Positions 22,593 to 34,028 of a DNA stretch of 64,000 nt are shown here, piece after piece; the first letter of the stretch is position 1; every line of letters begins with the position of its first letter. Source of the DNA: Lepraria neglecta (taxonomy: Eukaryota; Ascomycota; Lecanoromycetes; Lecanorales; Stereocaulaceae); assembly GCA_033220425.1 (NCBI GenBank), contig CM065651.1, forward strand, positions 1,922,001 through 1,986,000. The letters are read 5' to 3'. The notes beneath the pieces are model-generated. The model had not been told where the DNA came from and ran no database searches. It saw only the letters and a program-made list of their open reading frames with translations. The position numbers were made by a program, and so were the translations under genes.

Positions 22593-24632
22593 TTGTCCCG
22601 TTCTAGCATGCCGAGGAAACGCACACGTTCTGAGATTGAGGTACCATTGGGAGTATCCCATCCCCTGGCAAGGCGTAAGTCTTGGCATTTTTACCCCACC
22701 AAAAATCGCGTTTTCGCAGTCTACATAAAACAGCAGAAATCGACTTTTTGCTACTTACCAGCCACTATACCTCATAAACGCGTGTCTGATGATATAGATC
22801 ACGTGCCAATTGACCCGAAGCCTTCGAAAATACCTAAGAAGAAGCCACCCCCGCCAGGACCAGCTCCGCAACACGTACCATTATTAATAAATAACCCGCT
22901 TCTTGACAGGCATAGCGAATTACCTCCTGGTATAAAGGCAGATAATCCTTGCGCTATCTTTTCTCTATTCTTTAGCGATCAAACCCTCTCCGAAATCAGG
23001 GATAATACGAATCAATATACTGAACTTTACCTATCTGCGCTAAATATCCAATTTACTTATAAATGGACGTCTGTTACTACGAAGGAGCTAAAAGCGTATA
23101 TCGGAGCGTATATCTGGATAGGAGTACATACAGAAACTGCGATAGAAGACTTCTAGAATATAGACCCTTAGAAAGGGCCTATACACGAGCTACTTCGAGA
23201 GGCTATCCCCCTAAAAAGATGGCAGCAAATTAACAGATTTCTTTATATCTCCAAGCCCCAATTACCGCAAGAAACCCAGCGAGAATCACTATTTCAGAAG
23301 CTAGAGCCTCTAAATAAGTAGCTACGTCAACGATTTAAGCAATACTGGAAGGCAGGTACGCATCTTGCAGTTAATAAGAAGATCCAGCGATTTATAGGCC
23401 GTTCTAAAGAAATTATCAATATCCCTTCTAAGCCAACACCTGAAGGCTTTAAGATTTGGGTCCTTACTAATACTAGATATATTCTCGACTGGCTATATTA
23501 TGCGAAAGGAGATAGTCAGGGACCGGTTAATCTAGATAACTTCTGGACTAAAGATCTCGGGTTTTCAAAGACGCAAGCAGTTGTATTAGATCTAGTAACC
23601 CAATTCGGTATCGCAGGCGATCTATAGTATATTATCTAGCTAGATAACCTCTTTACGTCAGCTTACCTACTTCGCCAACTAAAAAAGGAAGGGTTCGGAG
23701 CTGCTAGTACTATTCGAACTACCAAAATAGTAAGGGAAACCATCGAAGAAACAGTTAGTTTAAAGCAACAAAGGAAGGCTATTAATAAGGAGCCAAACCG
23801 TAGCTTAGATCCGTTGCTCAGCTCGCTTAAACTGGACTATAATCTTCAGCTAGAATAGGGCGAACTATACCTTACTAGTAATAGCGAGGTACTACAGGCG
23901 GCTTGGAAGGATCAGAATATAGTACTCTTTATGAGTACTATTTCAACTGGCCTAGAGAAGGTATTACGAATTCGTCGCAGGCCTCCGAAAACAGCTATAA
24001 ATATAAAGAGCTCAAGGAAGGTCTTTAGAGATAACGCTACGAAAGCATTACTTATACCCATATTCATTAATAACTATAATTATTATATAGGAGGCGTTGA
24101 CCAAGCAGATCAGCTGGGTTCCTATTACAATACGCAAAAGAAGTATTTAAAGACCTGGAAACCTCTCTGGCATTTCCTACTAGATACAGCAATTACGAAT
24201 ACGTATAAGATATATTACAGCTGCTCCAGGAGGACTATATATATGCACTATAGCCATAAAGACTTCCGCATCAAGCTAGCTACCGATTTATTCAGTTATT
24301 CTGAACGTGTTTCCAAAGGACGCCCTCCGCCTGTATATAAGCCTCTTACATATTACGTCCTACCTGATCAGGCCAGCGAACATCAACATACTACTTTAGG
24401 GAGTAAAGCGAGGACCTATATCGTATGTTTAACGGCTGGGAGACGTCCTCCACCTACTACGATGAAGCGGAAGGCGTTAGGGGATCTTTCAGTCAACGTT
24501 GGGAGGCCTCGTAAGCTAGCTAAGAAGCGGAAAGTGAGCATGAAGAGAACCACTTATGGCTGTATACTATGTAATATATATATATGCAAAAATGGGACCT
24601 GCTGGGGGGAGCATATTGAAGCAATACGATAA
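22593..24632 (+). mobile_element. piggyBac-like DNA transposon, transposase frame with six TAG codons
   Basis: One uninterrupted phase from 22593 to 24632 codes a piggyBac-type DDE transposase (DDE_Tnp_1_7 family, ~680 codons). Family marks: KADNPCAIFSLFF, IPSKPTPEGFKIWVLTN, LDNLFTS with the second catalytic Asp, and GGVDQADQLGSYYN with the third. There is no frameshift, but six internal stops, all TAG (23154, 23169, 23319, 23625, 23637, 23856). Several sit where Trp or Gln is expected, for example before LDNLFTS. At the first catalytic site the sequence is AVNKKIQRF where AVDExIQRF is expected, so Asp became Asn. These are C-to-T and G-to-A transitions, as RIP makes. Ends and TTAA target duplications were not found. 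Confidence 0.88.
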
Positions 24633-25703
24633 TTTCGGTTAATGCCAAGACTTACGCCGAATTTGCCAGGGGATGGGATAGCTGGAAAGCTCAGAATCCA
24701 AATGATGCATCGTCTGCAAAGGGGATACATGGCCTCTCGAGGACGTGTGCTTAGTCGAGCGACGTCCAGCTAGTGGGAAGAGATCGTCAATGTAGACATC
24801 GGTCATCGTTCAGAATCTGCTCCATGTGTGGCTGAGAGCTAGTAAGCTGCTACGTAGCAAGTGTTCTTTTATTTGTATGAGGAGCTCTGCTGATAGAAGT
24901 CCAGAGGCGGAGCCCCGCACGATGGGCCGAGAACGGTATGCTTTTGGTCTCGGGAGTAGTTGTATCAACTTTTCGCAGAACGCTGTTGCTTTGCTGATAT
25001 TGCCTGATGGCTTGATCCACGGTTTCATTCGGGACTGCAAATCGAATTCCTCTGGAGCACTCTTCGTGGCGTTTTTCTTGGTGCCTTGTCTCTTGAAGGC
25101 CATTTGACATCAGTAAGTCATCTTGTAACTGATGGCGATTGTAACGATGATGATAAGAAGATCAGACATGGCTTGGGTAGAGAATTTGGAGGGGCGAGAT
25201 TCAAGAGAGAAGACACGCGCAGAAAATGGATCAGACAGACAAAGCTTCTGCCTGAAAGACTGCAAAATCAATCATCCCATGATGGTTTAAGAGTAGATTG
25301 ACTTGTCCACTTATGGACATCTGTTTCTGGGGTGATATCATGTACCATGGAAGATTTCATCGTAGGAGACCACGAATGTGCTCATCGAACACGTGACCAT
25401 TCATAGGGCTGGAGCCCTAAAGCCCCCTCTGTGGTGAACCCGGGGTTGAATGGACAACATTGCACGAAGATCTTTCCATTTACTTACAAATCAAGTAAGC
25501 TCGACCATCGAGACCTTTCTGCTTGAAAGGCAATCCTGCTTTTCCATTAGAAAGAAAGAGACGATTGTCGCACCAGAAAATACAAAGACCATCATTGATG
25601 AGCGAACGTACCTTGCCAGTATTCAACCCTCGAGGTTCTTTTCTGTGTGGGTCCCTAGATTTCGATGTGCAATAGTAGGTTGGAATCTTACCAAGACGTC
25701 AAA
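24633..25703. other. Intergenic; one doubtful small frame
   Basis: About 1.07 kb. A minus-strand frame at 24810-25103 (MAFKRQGTKKNATKSAPEEF start, 97 residues) has basic character but no family resemblance, so it is not called a gene. A CACGTGAC E-box-like site lies near 25390. Confidence 0.35.
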
Positions 25704-27122
25704 ATGAGTCAGAGTGAGCTCCCAATTTGTACTGCTTGCGGTTCGCAATTCGATCTCGACGAGGGTTCCGTACCCGCCCGCTGCAAGATTTGTGATGTAA
25801 GATGAGCAATGCCATATCCGTATATTATATTTCCCTCCTCCTTTGAGTGCTGACACTGCTCCTGTCCAGGATCCGCGCCAGTTTGTCCCACCGTCCGGGC
25901 AGTCCTGGACGACCTTGAGCCAGCTTAAGAAAGAGCGCATGAACAAATGGCAACAGGATCCAGAAGATCCTCACGTCTGGTCAGTTTGGACAGAGCCAAA
26001 GGTATGCGGCAAGCTGATACTATGGATAATGACCTGAGGATACTAAGATATATATTGATCTCAAGTTTGCAATCGGCGAGCGAGCTTTCCTCCTACAGAC
26101 TCATGCCGGCAATATTCTATGGGACATGGTTACCCTCCTCGATGATGACACTATCGACTTTGTGCGTATCTTTTTTCCATTGCCAAACTGCCAGGTCTCA
26201 GTGCTAAACACCTTCAGATAAATTCAAAAGGCGATCTCAAAGCCATAGTGATTTCTCATCCACATTACTATACAGCCTATGTGGAATGGGCGCAGGCATT
26301 CAACTGTCCTGTCTACATCTCCGCAGATGATCGAGAGTGGCTGTGCCAACAACCGCCAACATCACGGATGATTAGCTTTATCGAAGGTCCCGCCAGCACT
26401 AGCCGAGCTATTCTACCTGGCGTTACTGCCATTAAGACTGGTGGCCATTTCCCTGGCAGCTTAGTCTTGCATTGGGAGAAGAAGCTTTTCATTGCTGATA
26501 CTATTGTTACTGTACCGGTACGCTTCATCGTCTCCGAGTGAATATGCCGTCGCAGCTAGATCTTGTCTAACATAAAAGTCGGCATACACGCCACATCCAC
26601 GCCCGCCTGGCCACACCAGCTATGCCTTCCAATGGTCGATTCCGAACATGATCCCGTTGCCACCACCTGAGATCCTCAAGATGTGGCAAGCCATCAAATC
26701 GTTCGATTTCGATACCACACAGGGTGCTTTTGTTGGCATGGACGTGAGAGACAAAGATTTGAAGAAGAGAATGTTGGAAAGTAAGTACGCTTTTTGGGAC
26801 TTTTACCTCCAAATTTGGTCTAGTAACTGCTCCCAAGAACTATCTATTACTCCACTGCGCTCAGAAATCCTCCTTGTGCTCTCAATTGTGCTTCTGAACA
26901 GCATTTTGCCCTCTATCTTCCGCTCATCAGACTTATTTTCGCCGCAAATACTGCTCTCAGATAGACTTTGTTACCTATCTCCTACTTCAGGCACTGGATT
27001 ATTTGTTCAATTCCTCCTTTGAAGGGGATTGCTGATTCTAGACTGCAGGTATGAAAATCCAAGTTAGGGGCGAGGGCTGGGAGAAACACGAGATTCTTGA
27101 CGAGATGGAGCCTGATGTATAG
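25704..27122 (+). CDS. Metallo-beta-lactamase-fold protein with N-terminal zinc ribbon
   Basis: Six exons: 25704-25796, 25870-26001, 26066-26161, 26218-26517, 26579-26780 and 27049-27122; all introns GT-AG and phases close; 298 residues. The N-terminus has a zinc-ribbon-like pair, ICTACGSQF and RCKICD, then QSWTTLSQLKKERM. The hydrolase core shows AIVISHPHYYTAYVEWAQAF, a fungal variant of the metal-binding HxHxDH motif, then GVTAIKTGGHFPGSLVLHW and LFIADTIVTVP, a conserved metal-site strand. Substrate unknown. From memory, close fungal relatives have a His where this protein has Tyr (TAYVEW), so one metal ligand may be lost. The last intron (268 bp) is long for this genome and could hide a small exon. 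Confidence 0.8.
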
Positions 27123-27276
27123 AAAGAATATTTTGTGTTTGTGGCCATTATATATTCTCTCCTGTCAATCCATCTTCAACTCATGAGCCCGCCTCTCATT
27201 CCTAGCGGTTCTTTACCTCAGCGCTCCCTCCTTCTCCCTCACATATTCCTCCCTCCCCGCCACCGCCCACTCCCTC

Positions 27277-28134
27277 TCAGCCACTCTTTTCTCTCGCCCC
27301 CGTCGTTCTTCCTTCACAGGCTCCAGCCTCTACTCCCAAATTCGTACCGAATGCTCTGCCTGTTCCACATCGCCTTCCCGTTGGCATAGATCCGCTTTCA
27401 CCTGCCACACTTCCCTCTCGCGGTTGACTACGTTGCGCCGATTCTCCTTGACTGACTGCGCTCTCTCGGCCGCTGAGAGCGCCTTCTCGAATGGTTATTT
27501 TCCGTTCCGATGTAGCACCGCGCTGCTCTCGCTCCTTTGAGTGATTATCTCGCTGCTCTTGTTCTTGCACTCTTTGTCTCCTGGCTTGCTCAACTGCTTC
27601 GGCATCCTTGGCTCGTACGGCGGTGACCACCATTCCAAAGAAGCGGAATGTGGTAGATCTATCCTTGCCTTGCTGTTTGAGTGGCTCTTTGCCTTCATGG
27701 TAGTAGCTTCGTAGCGTCATGATTCTCCGCAATCCCAGTCCACTGATGGCCTCTTCATGTTTGGCGAACTTCTCTTTCAGGGAGATCAGAGAGCAGAGCT
27801 CAAGTCCGAGCCAGATCTGGGAGAAGTTATCGATCTTGTGTTATTCCTGGTAGGCTTTGAGGTCATCGTTACGGGAGGAGAGGGGTCTGATGGTACAAGG
27901 GCGGGAATTGTCCAAGAGATGTTGGAGGAAGGCTGGGGAACAGTTAATTTGGAGGGGAAGCGTTGGGTTTGGCGTAGTAGTCGTGGTTGATAACAGGCTG
28001 AACAGTTGGTAATCCTTGGTTCTAGAAGGGCGGAATGACAGTGACTTGAGATTGCAGGCCCTTCCAACGGATGTTGACAACGGGAATATGCCTTCCTTTT
28101 GCCTGGTAAACTCGGTGCCTCGGACCTTCCACAA
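27277..28134 (-). pseudogene. Unrecognised gene, frame kept but with one internal TAA
   Basis: One phase runs from 28134 to 27277 with a single TAA in DDLKAYQE-stop-HKIDNFSQ, consistent with CAA changed to TAA. Before the stop: LPLQINCSPAFLQHLLDNSR; after it: FSQIWLGLELCSLISLKEKF, then a charged Gln/Glu/Arg-rich coiled-coil-like stretch. The protein looks like a conserved fungal hypothetical, but I cannot name the family. The C-terminal low-complexity part gives the + strand at 27180-27480 its pyrimidine-rich look. Confidence 0.45.
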
Positions 28135-28571
28135 AAAGCGCTATCATGACTGACAACGTATATGTTTATGACAGCACAGAAGTGAACTACAACTACGGAA
28201 AATCTTCGTTTAGAATCGCGGAATTTCTTGGAAAATGTGACTCATTGTCGAAGACTTTTCCCATGTGAAATTAAATTTCCTATGCGTTTTTCGTTTTGGT
28301 GAACTTCGGCAAGCTAATGAAAATATATTTTCTTATATATAAGTCATTACAATAAGACTTTAGCTCATGGGATAGAGCGGTATATGGAAAAGAAAAAAAT
28401 TTAGCTCCCAAGAGCAACTGAAGATCGTAAGTTGAGGTTGACCAGTCTAAGGCCAAAGACTCCTTGCTTGAACGGTCCTTCGTTTCCCAGAAGAGATTCG
28501 TAACAAGACCTTTGTATATGCTCTTTCAGCTGACTACAAGTTGTCTAAGGTAGTCCATTTACAAAGCAACC
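28135..28571. other. A/T-rich intergenic with a tRNA-like fragment
   Basis: TAGCTCATGGGATAGAGCGG at 28361-28380 resembles the D-arm/A-box of a tRNA. A poor B-box-like GGTTGACC follows near 28435. No cloverleaf can be drawn, so it is at best a SINE or tRNA relic. The remainder is A/T-rich. Confidence 0.25.
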
Positions 28572-28897
28572 GATTATTCATAAATGAATAGTCTATCTAT
28601 AAAGGGACCGTTTATTTATAAATAGACTGATGCTGCTTTACTGGCCTGCATAAAGCTAACATACACAGCCACCAATATTATATCATATGTTGTGGTCATG
28701 ATTTACTGCTGAAGGGCGCTTAAGACCTTGCTGCTGTTGGTCTTCGTTACCGTAGTTAAGGGCTGCTTCAGGGGCCGGCCAACGAGCTCCTGCAGTTAAA
28801 ACGGTGAGGAGCTAACCCGATCTGTCAGCCTATTTATGAATAGGCTGGTCCATTCATGAACAGTCAGCTAAAACAGGCCGTGGAACATTTATAAATG
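28572..28897. repeat. Cluster of near-palindromic TATT(T/C)AT(A/G)AATA motifs
   Basis: At least five related palindromes within 330 bp: 28572-28593 (arms ATTCAT/ATGAAT), 28610-28627 (GTTTATTTATAAATAGAC), 28827-28846 (perfect 8 bp arms AGCCTATT/AATAGGCT), 28853-28860 (TTCATGAA) and 28886-28897 (CATTTATAAATG, perfect). They share one core but differ in their outer bases. Such clusters occur in subterminal regions of some DNA transposons, but no element ends were seen. Confidence 0.55.
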
Positions 28898-29789
28898 GAT
28901 CGGACGATCTAAAAATGCGCAGAATCCACGAATTAATGGGAGCAACACTGTCATTAAACTGATGAAACCTGAGGATTCTTCCTCGGACCTGCGTCGTCTC
29001 AGAGCTGAAACCAGGTATTCGAAAGATATTATCGCTGAATGTCATGATGTCAGTTTCGGGATTTGCTGCCTGGCATACCTCAATACTGAAACTCGTGTGG
29101 TTCTCAGATCATTTTAAGATGAATCGAAAGCTTTGTGCCCAATGATTTGCATTAACGGATGTATAACCATCCAACTCGGCGGTGGCACAGCCTGATCAGG
29201 CTGACGAACCACCTGGGCTCGATCGCTTACGTAGGGTACAGAGAACCACTCAGCTGGGTCGCAACTCGTTGTCAATAGGTTGTTCTGTGCTGGGTCGCAT
29301 AACCTTCATGCCCCTTTTGCCCAAAGCATGCACCGAGGTTCAGGATGTTCAATGTAACCGTGGCATGCAATAGATTTGAAACCACATTTTTGTCCGCTAA
29401 ATTCGGTAGCTGTTGCAATGGCAGAAAACACTCAATTAAGTAACTAGCTAAGAGATAGGAATCTATGGAGTACTAATAGACATCTCTGTCTATTTGCTAA
29501 CAATTCTGCCTGTGACTAGCGGAGAAAGACAATGGAATCGCATAAAGAGCAATCAGGCAACCAGATTGCAACAGTAGCCCATCAACGAGTCCCCGATGGA
29601 TCTTCATCAGTCCCTGGGCCTCACCCCATTTCTTTTCATTTTCCAGAAATCTTCGCGTCAACAGCACTACCGTAATTGGTTGCAATTTTCTAACTACCCT
29701 CAATAGGTCACAGCCTCTTGTCTTCGAGCGCCCTTCCGTCACTTCCATGATTATAGCTCTGTGTCCTCGTCATCACCAGCCAGCACATT
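28898..29789. other. Intergenic, no gene seen
   Basis: About 890 bp, mostly A/T-rich, with short frames lacking family character. Confidence 0.45.
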
Positions 29790-30916
29790 ATGTTTCTCTT
29801 CAAGACCTTCTCTTACCTCAGCTTTCATTGGCTTCTCATATTCTTATCCTTAGTGTCTCCTACAAAGGAACAATCAAGTCTTACTGCTCCCATAGAGTAG
29901 CCATTCAACACGACAATCTTTGCAGGACCCGATGGACCATGGCATGTTATCAACATCCAGGTTGGATGGCCATCCAAGAATGTATCTGTCTTTCCAGGAC
30001 GCAATCCAGCAACTCTCATCATTACTAGTAACGTTTACTTCCAACAAGGTGCCAACTGCTCGACTCTTGGAGCTGGATTCTATGACCGGACTTCAGAAGC
30101 GCCTGGTATGACGACGAGCGATTTCAATGTTTCCAAAGACATCGTGCCAGGATGGAACACGAATTTGATATATCCTATGCAAGTAGACGGTCCAGTGAGG
30201 CATACACTCGAACGAATAACGGTCATTGCAGAAAATGGCTCTCCACAATATGTGGATAACCAAAGCATGCTGCTTAGTGATGGGATGGCCATCCAATATG
30301 CTGGGGGTATTCAAATATCTCTTGAGATAGGAATCCTCTCCTTAGCTTCCCAAGACACCCTCAATCCGCCACCATCTGGAGGGCCTTCTTGGTACACATA
30401 CACACCGTTATCTTTCCTTGGCAGAGATAGTACTCCAAAGACTCCTATCTCTTCTCAGTCAGTGTGCACCTCCATCGCCTCCAGCCTCCCTCTGAATTAC
30501 AACGCTGGCCTTCAACTCTATACATGGGACTTGATCCACCCGTCACTGCCTACTCTACTTACCTCGCTCTCTACCCTCCAATTTACGTTTACGAACAGCT
30601 CCGGCACTTCAACGACCGTCTCAATCCCATTGGCGCTACTCAATCTGACCCTGACTCCGCCTCTGGTCCCTGAAACGACACCATATTCCCATGCAGACCT
30701 TACAGCCCAGAGAACGATACCGGACAATATTACCTAGGCCGTGCGTTCCTACAAGGGGCCTTCGTTGGCCAGAACTGGGATTCTGGAGCATGTTTCCTAG
30801 CGCAGGCACCGGGTCCTAATCTTCCGCGGTCGCAAGTGGTCGTCATTGGCCCAAATGATAAAACGATCTCTGCAACGAGGCTTAACATGAACCGGTGCCA
30901 GTCCATGGTTCTCTGA
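29790..30916 (+). pseudogene. Aspartic-peptidase-like (A1 fold) secreted protein gene, broken
   Basis: The start codes a signal peptide (MFLFKTFSYLSFHWLLIFLS). In the same phase, after an internal TAG at 29898, come PFNTTIFAGPDGPWHVINIQ and VGWPSKNVSVFPG, typical of the fungal A1-like family. The frame continues to about 30680. There, one missing base in a T-run (...CCATATTCCC...) changes phase, and the sequence goes on as RPYSPENDTGQYYLGRAF and LQGAFVGQNWDSGACF, the family's C-terminal lobe. It stops at 30916, without the transmembrane/tail segment many relatives have. Two breaks make activity unlikely. Catalytic Asp motifs were not evident, as in the non-peptidase members of this family. 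Confidence 0.6.
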
Positions 30917-31372
30917 AGGCATCCTGGTGATATCGCAGGTTTTTACATTACTATCATACGTTATTGGCGGACCGGTGGACTGCTTGTAGTCCGACATAAT
31001 CAGTACCGCTCTGTCTTTGAATTTTAGTCCGCTGGAAACTATGTATTGGTTGATTCGATCATTTGGGAAATCTAGCTGAGCCTCGGATGTCAATGATTCC
31101 GTAAGCTTGTAAAAAGAAGAGGCTCCAGAACTTAGTCGCTGCGAACCCTTCTCCCTTCGCGCCTCGCCTGTTGGACGCCTTAGACCAATTTCCTTAAATC
31201 AATAGCTTTAAATTCCACAGTGGTCTGGCGGCTGGAATGATGAACGGACAGATAGTCTCGCACTTCCACGACCGCTGTGTTGACTCCGGCAAAACATACA
31301 GCCGTAACACTTGCTGTTGGGTTTCTTCACCAAGGCAACGAGCCTCATCCCAACGTTTAGAATGTTTCAGCA

Positions 31373-32010
31373 TTACTCTCCAGGAGCTGTACAGTGACCA
31401 CCCAGACACCCAGCGCTCTCCCTAGGCCGAAAACTAACACAGCCCGCATCTTGACTCGACGCAAACGCCCCAGGTCCTAACATCGGCTCCAAATTCTTTC
31501 TCAAAGCGCACAAACTAAAGACTTCAGCGCCCATAATCTCAAGCTCCACCATCCTGAACTCCGTCATCTTCTCCGGCGCCTTGACAACCGTTGCCAGTAC
31601 CGGAGCGTCCACCACACCGGAGAGGACGATGCGGCATGACTTCTTAGGCGTCCTTTCCCAAAGGAGTCTCCTCAGAAGCGATGTCAAAATCTCGGGAGTG
31701 CTGGCAGCATTCTGAATGCTGATATCAACCCTGATCTTCATATTCTGTATCAAATGAGCGTGTTTGATAGCTCGAAGTAGCGAGATGCGCGATCCAACGT
31801 CGACGTAGAGACGGAAGTGTTACTTACCGTAAAGGACGCTGTGCGCTTCTGTGTACACCAGTACAAAGGTTTGGAGGATATTGAGACGGTTGGAAGCAGT
31901 GTCTTTCACGGGGCGAGATATAGGCCTCGGACCTTTGGTATTGAGGAACTCCGAAGATTTTGCAGTCAAACCGAGAACTGTTTGCAAGGCTGACAGGATA
32001 TTTGATCAAG
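31373..32010 (-). pseudogene. 2EXR/F-box-like gene fragment
   Basis: The upstream part carries NRLNILQTFVLVYTEAHSVLYG, the usual middle block of fungal 2EXR proteins. It is followed by a GTAAGT donor and, after about 85 bp, the continuing frame KIRVDISIQNAASTPEILTS and KKSCRIVLSGVVDAPVLATV. The phases of the two parts do not fit any splice site I tried, and the N-terminal LPRELR block is missing. Related to the gene at 57076. Confidence 0.4.
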
Positions 32011-32154
32011 CCGAAATGGGATTATGATTATAGATTAGATAATTAAGAAAACAGCGACCCTCCGAGCGCTCTAGCCCGCCTTCAAGTCAAAACACATGTT
32101 CGGACACTTGTAAAAATCATGCTTGGCAAAACAGCTATACGAGAGCCAAAGACA

Positions 32155-34028
32155 TTACAATGAATTACCGAGCCTTGCGAGCTTAGGCGGTCCATAAACG
32201 CTGCGCTTCTTCGATGTTGACGAGCCGGCGCCCATGGGCGGTGGGTATATAGCGCTACAGGAAGAGATGTCAGCAACTTGCGTACACACGATATTGTGCT
32301 TAGATGGAGAAATCTTACCCATAATTGTTCGTGAACGCGCTGGCATTGCTTGCCAAAACCTGTCCATTCAAGTCAAGCGGGTTTCTCGTATTCCCAGCCG
32401 CATTGCCTTGGTACTCCATCCCGTAGTTCTTGCACGCTTGGATGTGATCCTTGGGGATTTTAAGATTGCCCAGGTGGTCTGGAGCTTCTACCATCGTGGC
32501 CATGAGTCCGGAAGTGATATGGTACTCAACGTGGCAATGGAAGAGCCAGACGCCCGGGTTATCAGCCTTGAAGCGCCATACAGACCACCCGTTCTTGTTG
32601 AGCATGACGGTGTCTCTGCGGATTGGGGTCGATGAGACGTTGGCCATATATGTCCCGGGGAAGACGCCTGTATCGGGGTAGGAGCGTTCGAGAACTTGAA
32701 ATTGATGGCCGTGCAAATGCATGGGGTGGAGGTTTTCATGGTGGTTGTTGATGACTAGTTCGATGATCTCACCGTATTTTAGCACAAATGGATTGGTGTT
32801 CTCTCCATAGACGACTGGATCCGTGCTGTAGTTGCCTACGGTGAGGGCGGTGTAGAGGGAAGGTACTTTTTGTGGTAGGTAAGTTACGTCATTGATGGTG
32901 AAGCGAGTGATACCGTCGATGCTGGCGTTCTGCAAGTTCATTGTGATGCGACGGTCTACCGGTTCGAGAAGGGGCGCACGGTCATAAGGCACGAGTGCAA
33001 CGTCATCGAAGAAATCGAAGGAGTAGAAGGTTTTCTGCGGTGGGAGGGGCTTTGCATCATCGTAGACGAGCCATGCAGTGGTATTGCCGTTCCAGCCCTT
33101 TATCGATGGAATGCCATGGGGTGGGAACAACATGTTGACATCTAGGGTCGCAAAGATGACGAAGTTTTTGCTCGTATCATTCTTGGTAGTAATGAGAACA
33201 CTCCACCGTTGCGCGGGGGCTATACGAAGGTTTTGATCGCCTAGGAAGTGTTGTTCGGTATATGTGCCGTCAACCTCGACGGCTGTGAAGGGATGCCCGT
33301 CAAAGTAGACAGCCACACCTGGGAAATTGGCCATATCAATCATGTGGATCAGATACGTCTTGCCGGGCTTCACATGTATCTTGTTGTTTTGGCTGTCATT
33401 GATCAGTCCTGACTCTGGTATTGGAGCTTGGCCCGCTTGGATACTGTTATTGGTGACATCTGCCGTAGACTGATAATAATTGAGAAGAGTCGGCATCTGT
33501 TCGTGGTACCAATCCGAGAAAGTCATGGTAATCTCTTCATCGAAATGGTAAGGGAAGTTCGGGTCGTGGACGATCAGCGGTCCTCGAAGGCCATCGGGGT
33601 ATTGGCCTTGAGTGTGTGAATGGTACCAGTATGTCCCAGCTTGGTTGACCTAGTGAATTTGTTAGTTGAGGTACACTGTTGGACACCATACAACGTACTG
33701 GGAAGTCATAGGTAAAGCTGCTGTTCGGAGGGACTGGGCACTGTGCTGTCCCTGCTGAACCGTCCATGTCCGCATGTCCATACTGATTGATGCCATGCCA
33801 ATGAAGGCCGGTTGACTCATTGCCAAGATTGTTATGGATAGTCACAACAAGGCGATCGTTCAAGTCCACGTCTATCTGTGGGCAGGGCCATTGGCCATTA
33901 ATACCAATCACGGGTCGGGAGAAGCCATCAGGACTGGCAGTGACCCAGTCAATGCTCCAGTCATAGTAGACGGTCTTTGCCAATGCGACTTGGCTGCAAG
34001 CAAGCAGAAAAATAGCTGAGAGAAGCAT
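32155..34028 (-). CDS. Secreted multicopper oxidase (laccase/ferroxidase clade)
   Basis: Exons 34028-33699, 33649-32319 and 32254-32155; introns of 49 and 64 bp; 586 residues. A signal peptide (MLLSAIFLLACSQVALA) is followed by three cupredoxin domains. All four copper motifs are present: GLHWHG (about residue 76), YWYHSHTQG, HPMHLHGH and VWLFHCHVEYH, with Leu at the axial type-1 copper position. The domain order and many segments (SDWYHEQMP, FKADNPGVW, GNAAGNT) are Fet3-like. However, the Fet3 AEPIP segment holding the ferroxidase Glu185 reads QAPIP here, and the protein ends in a short basic tail (KLARLGNSL) without a membrane anchor. That points to a soluble extracellular oxidase rather than an iron-uptake ferroxidase; no Ftr1-like permease lies nearby. 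Confidence 0.9.

Noticed and set aside
22593-24632. Reassignment of TAG to an amino acid
   Set aside because: Other genes here end in TAG at the expected place, and the transposase also has missense changes with the same transition signature, so decay explains the data better.
30797-31093. 98-codon minus-strand frame
   Set aside because: Mostly antisense to the tail of the A1-like gene; no family resemblance.
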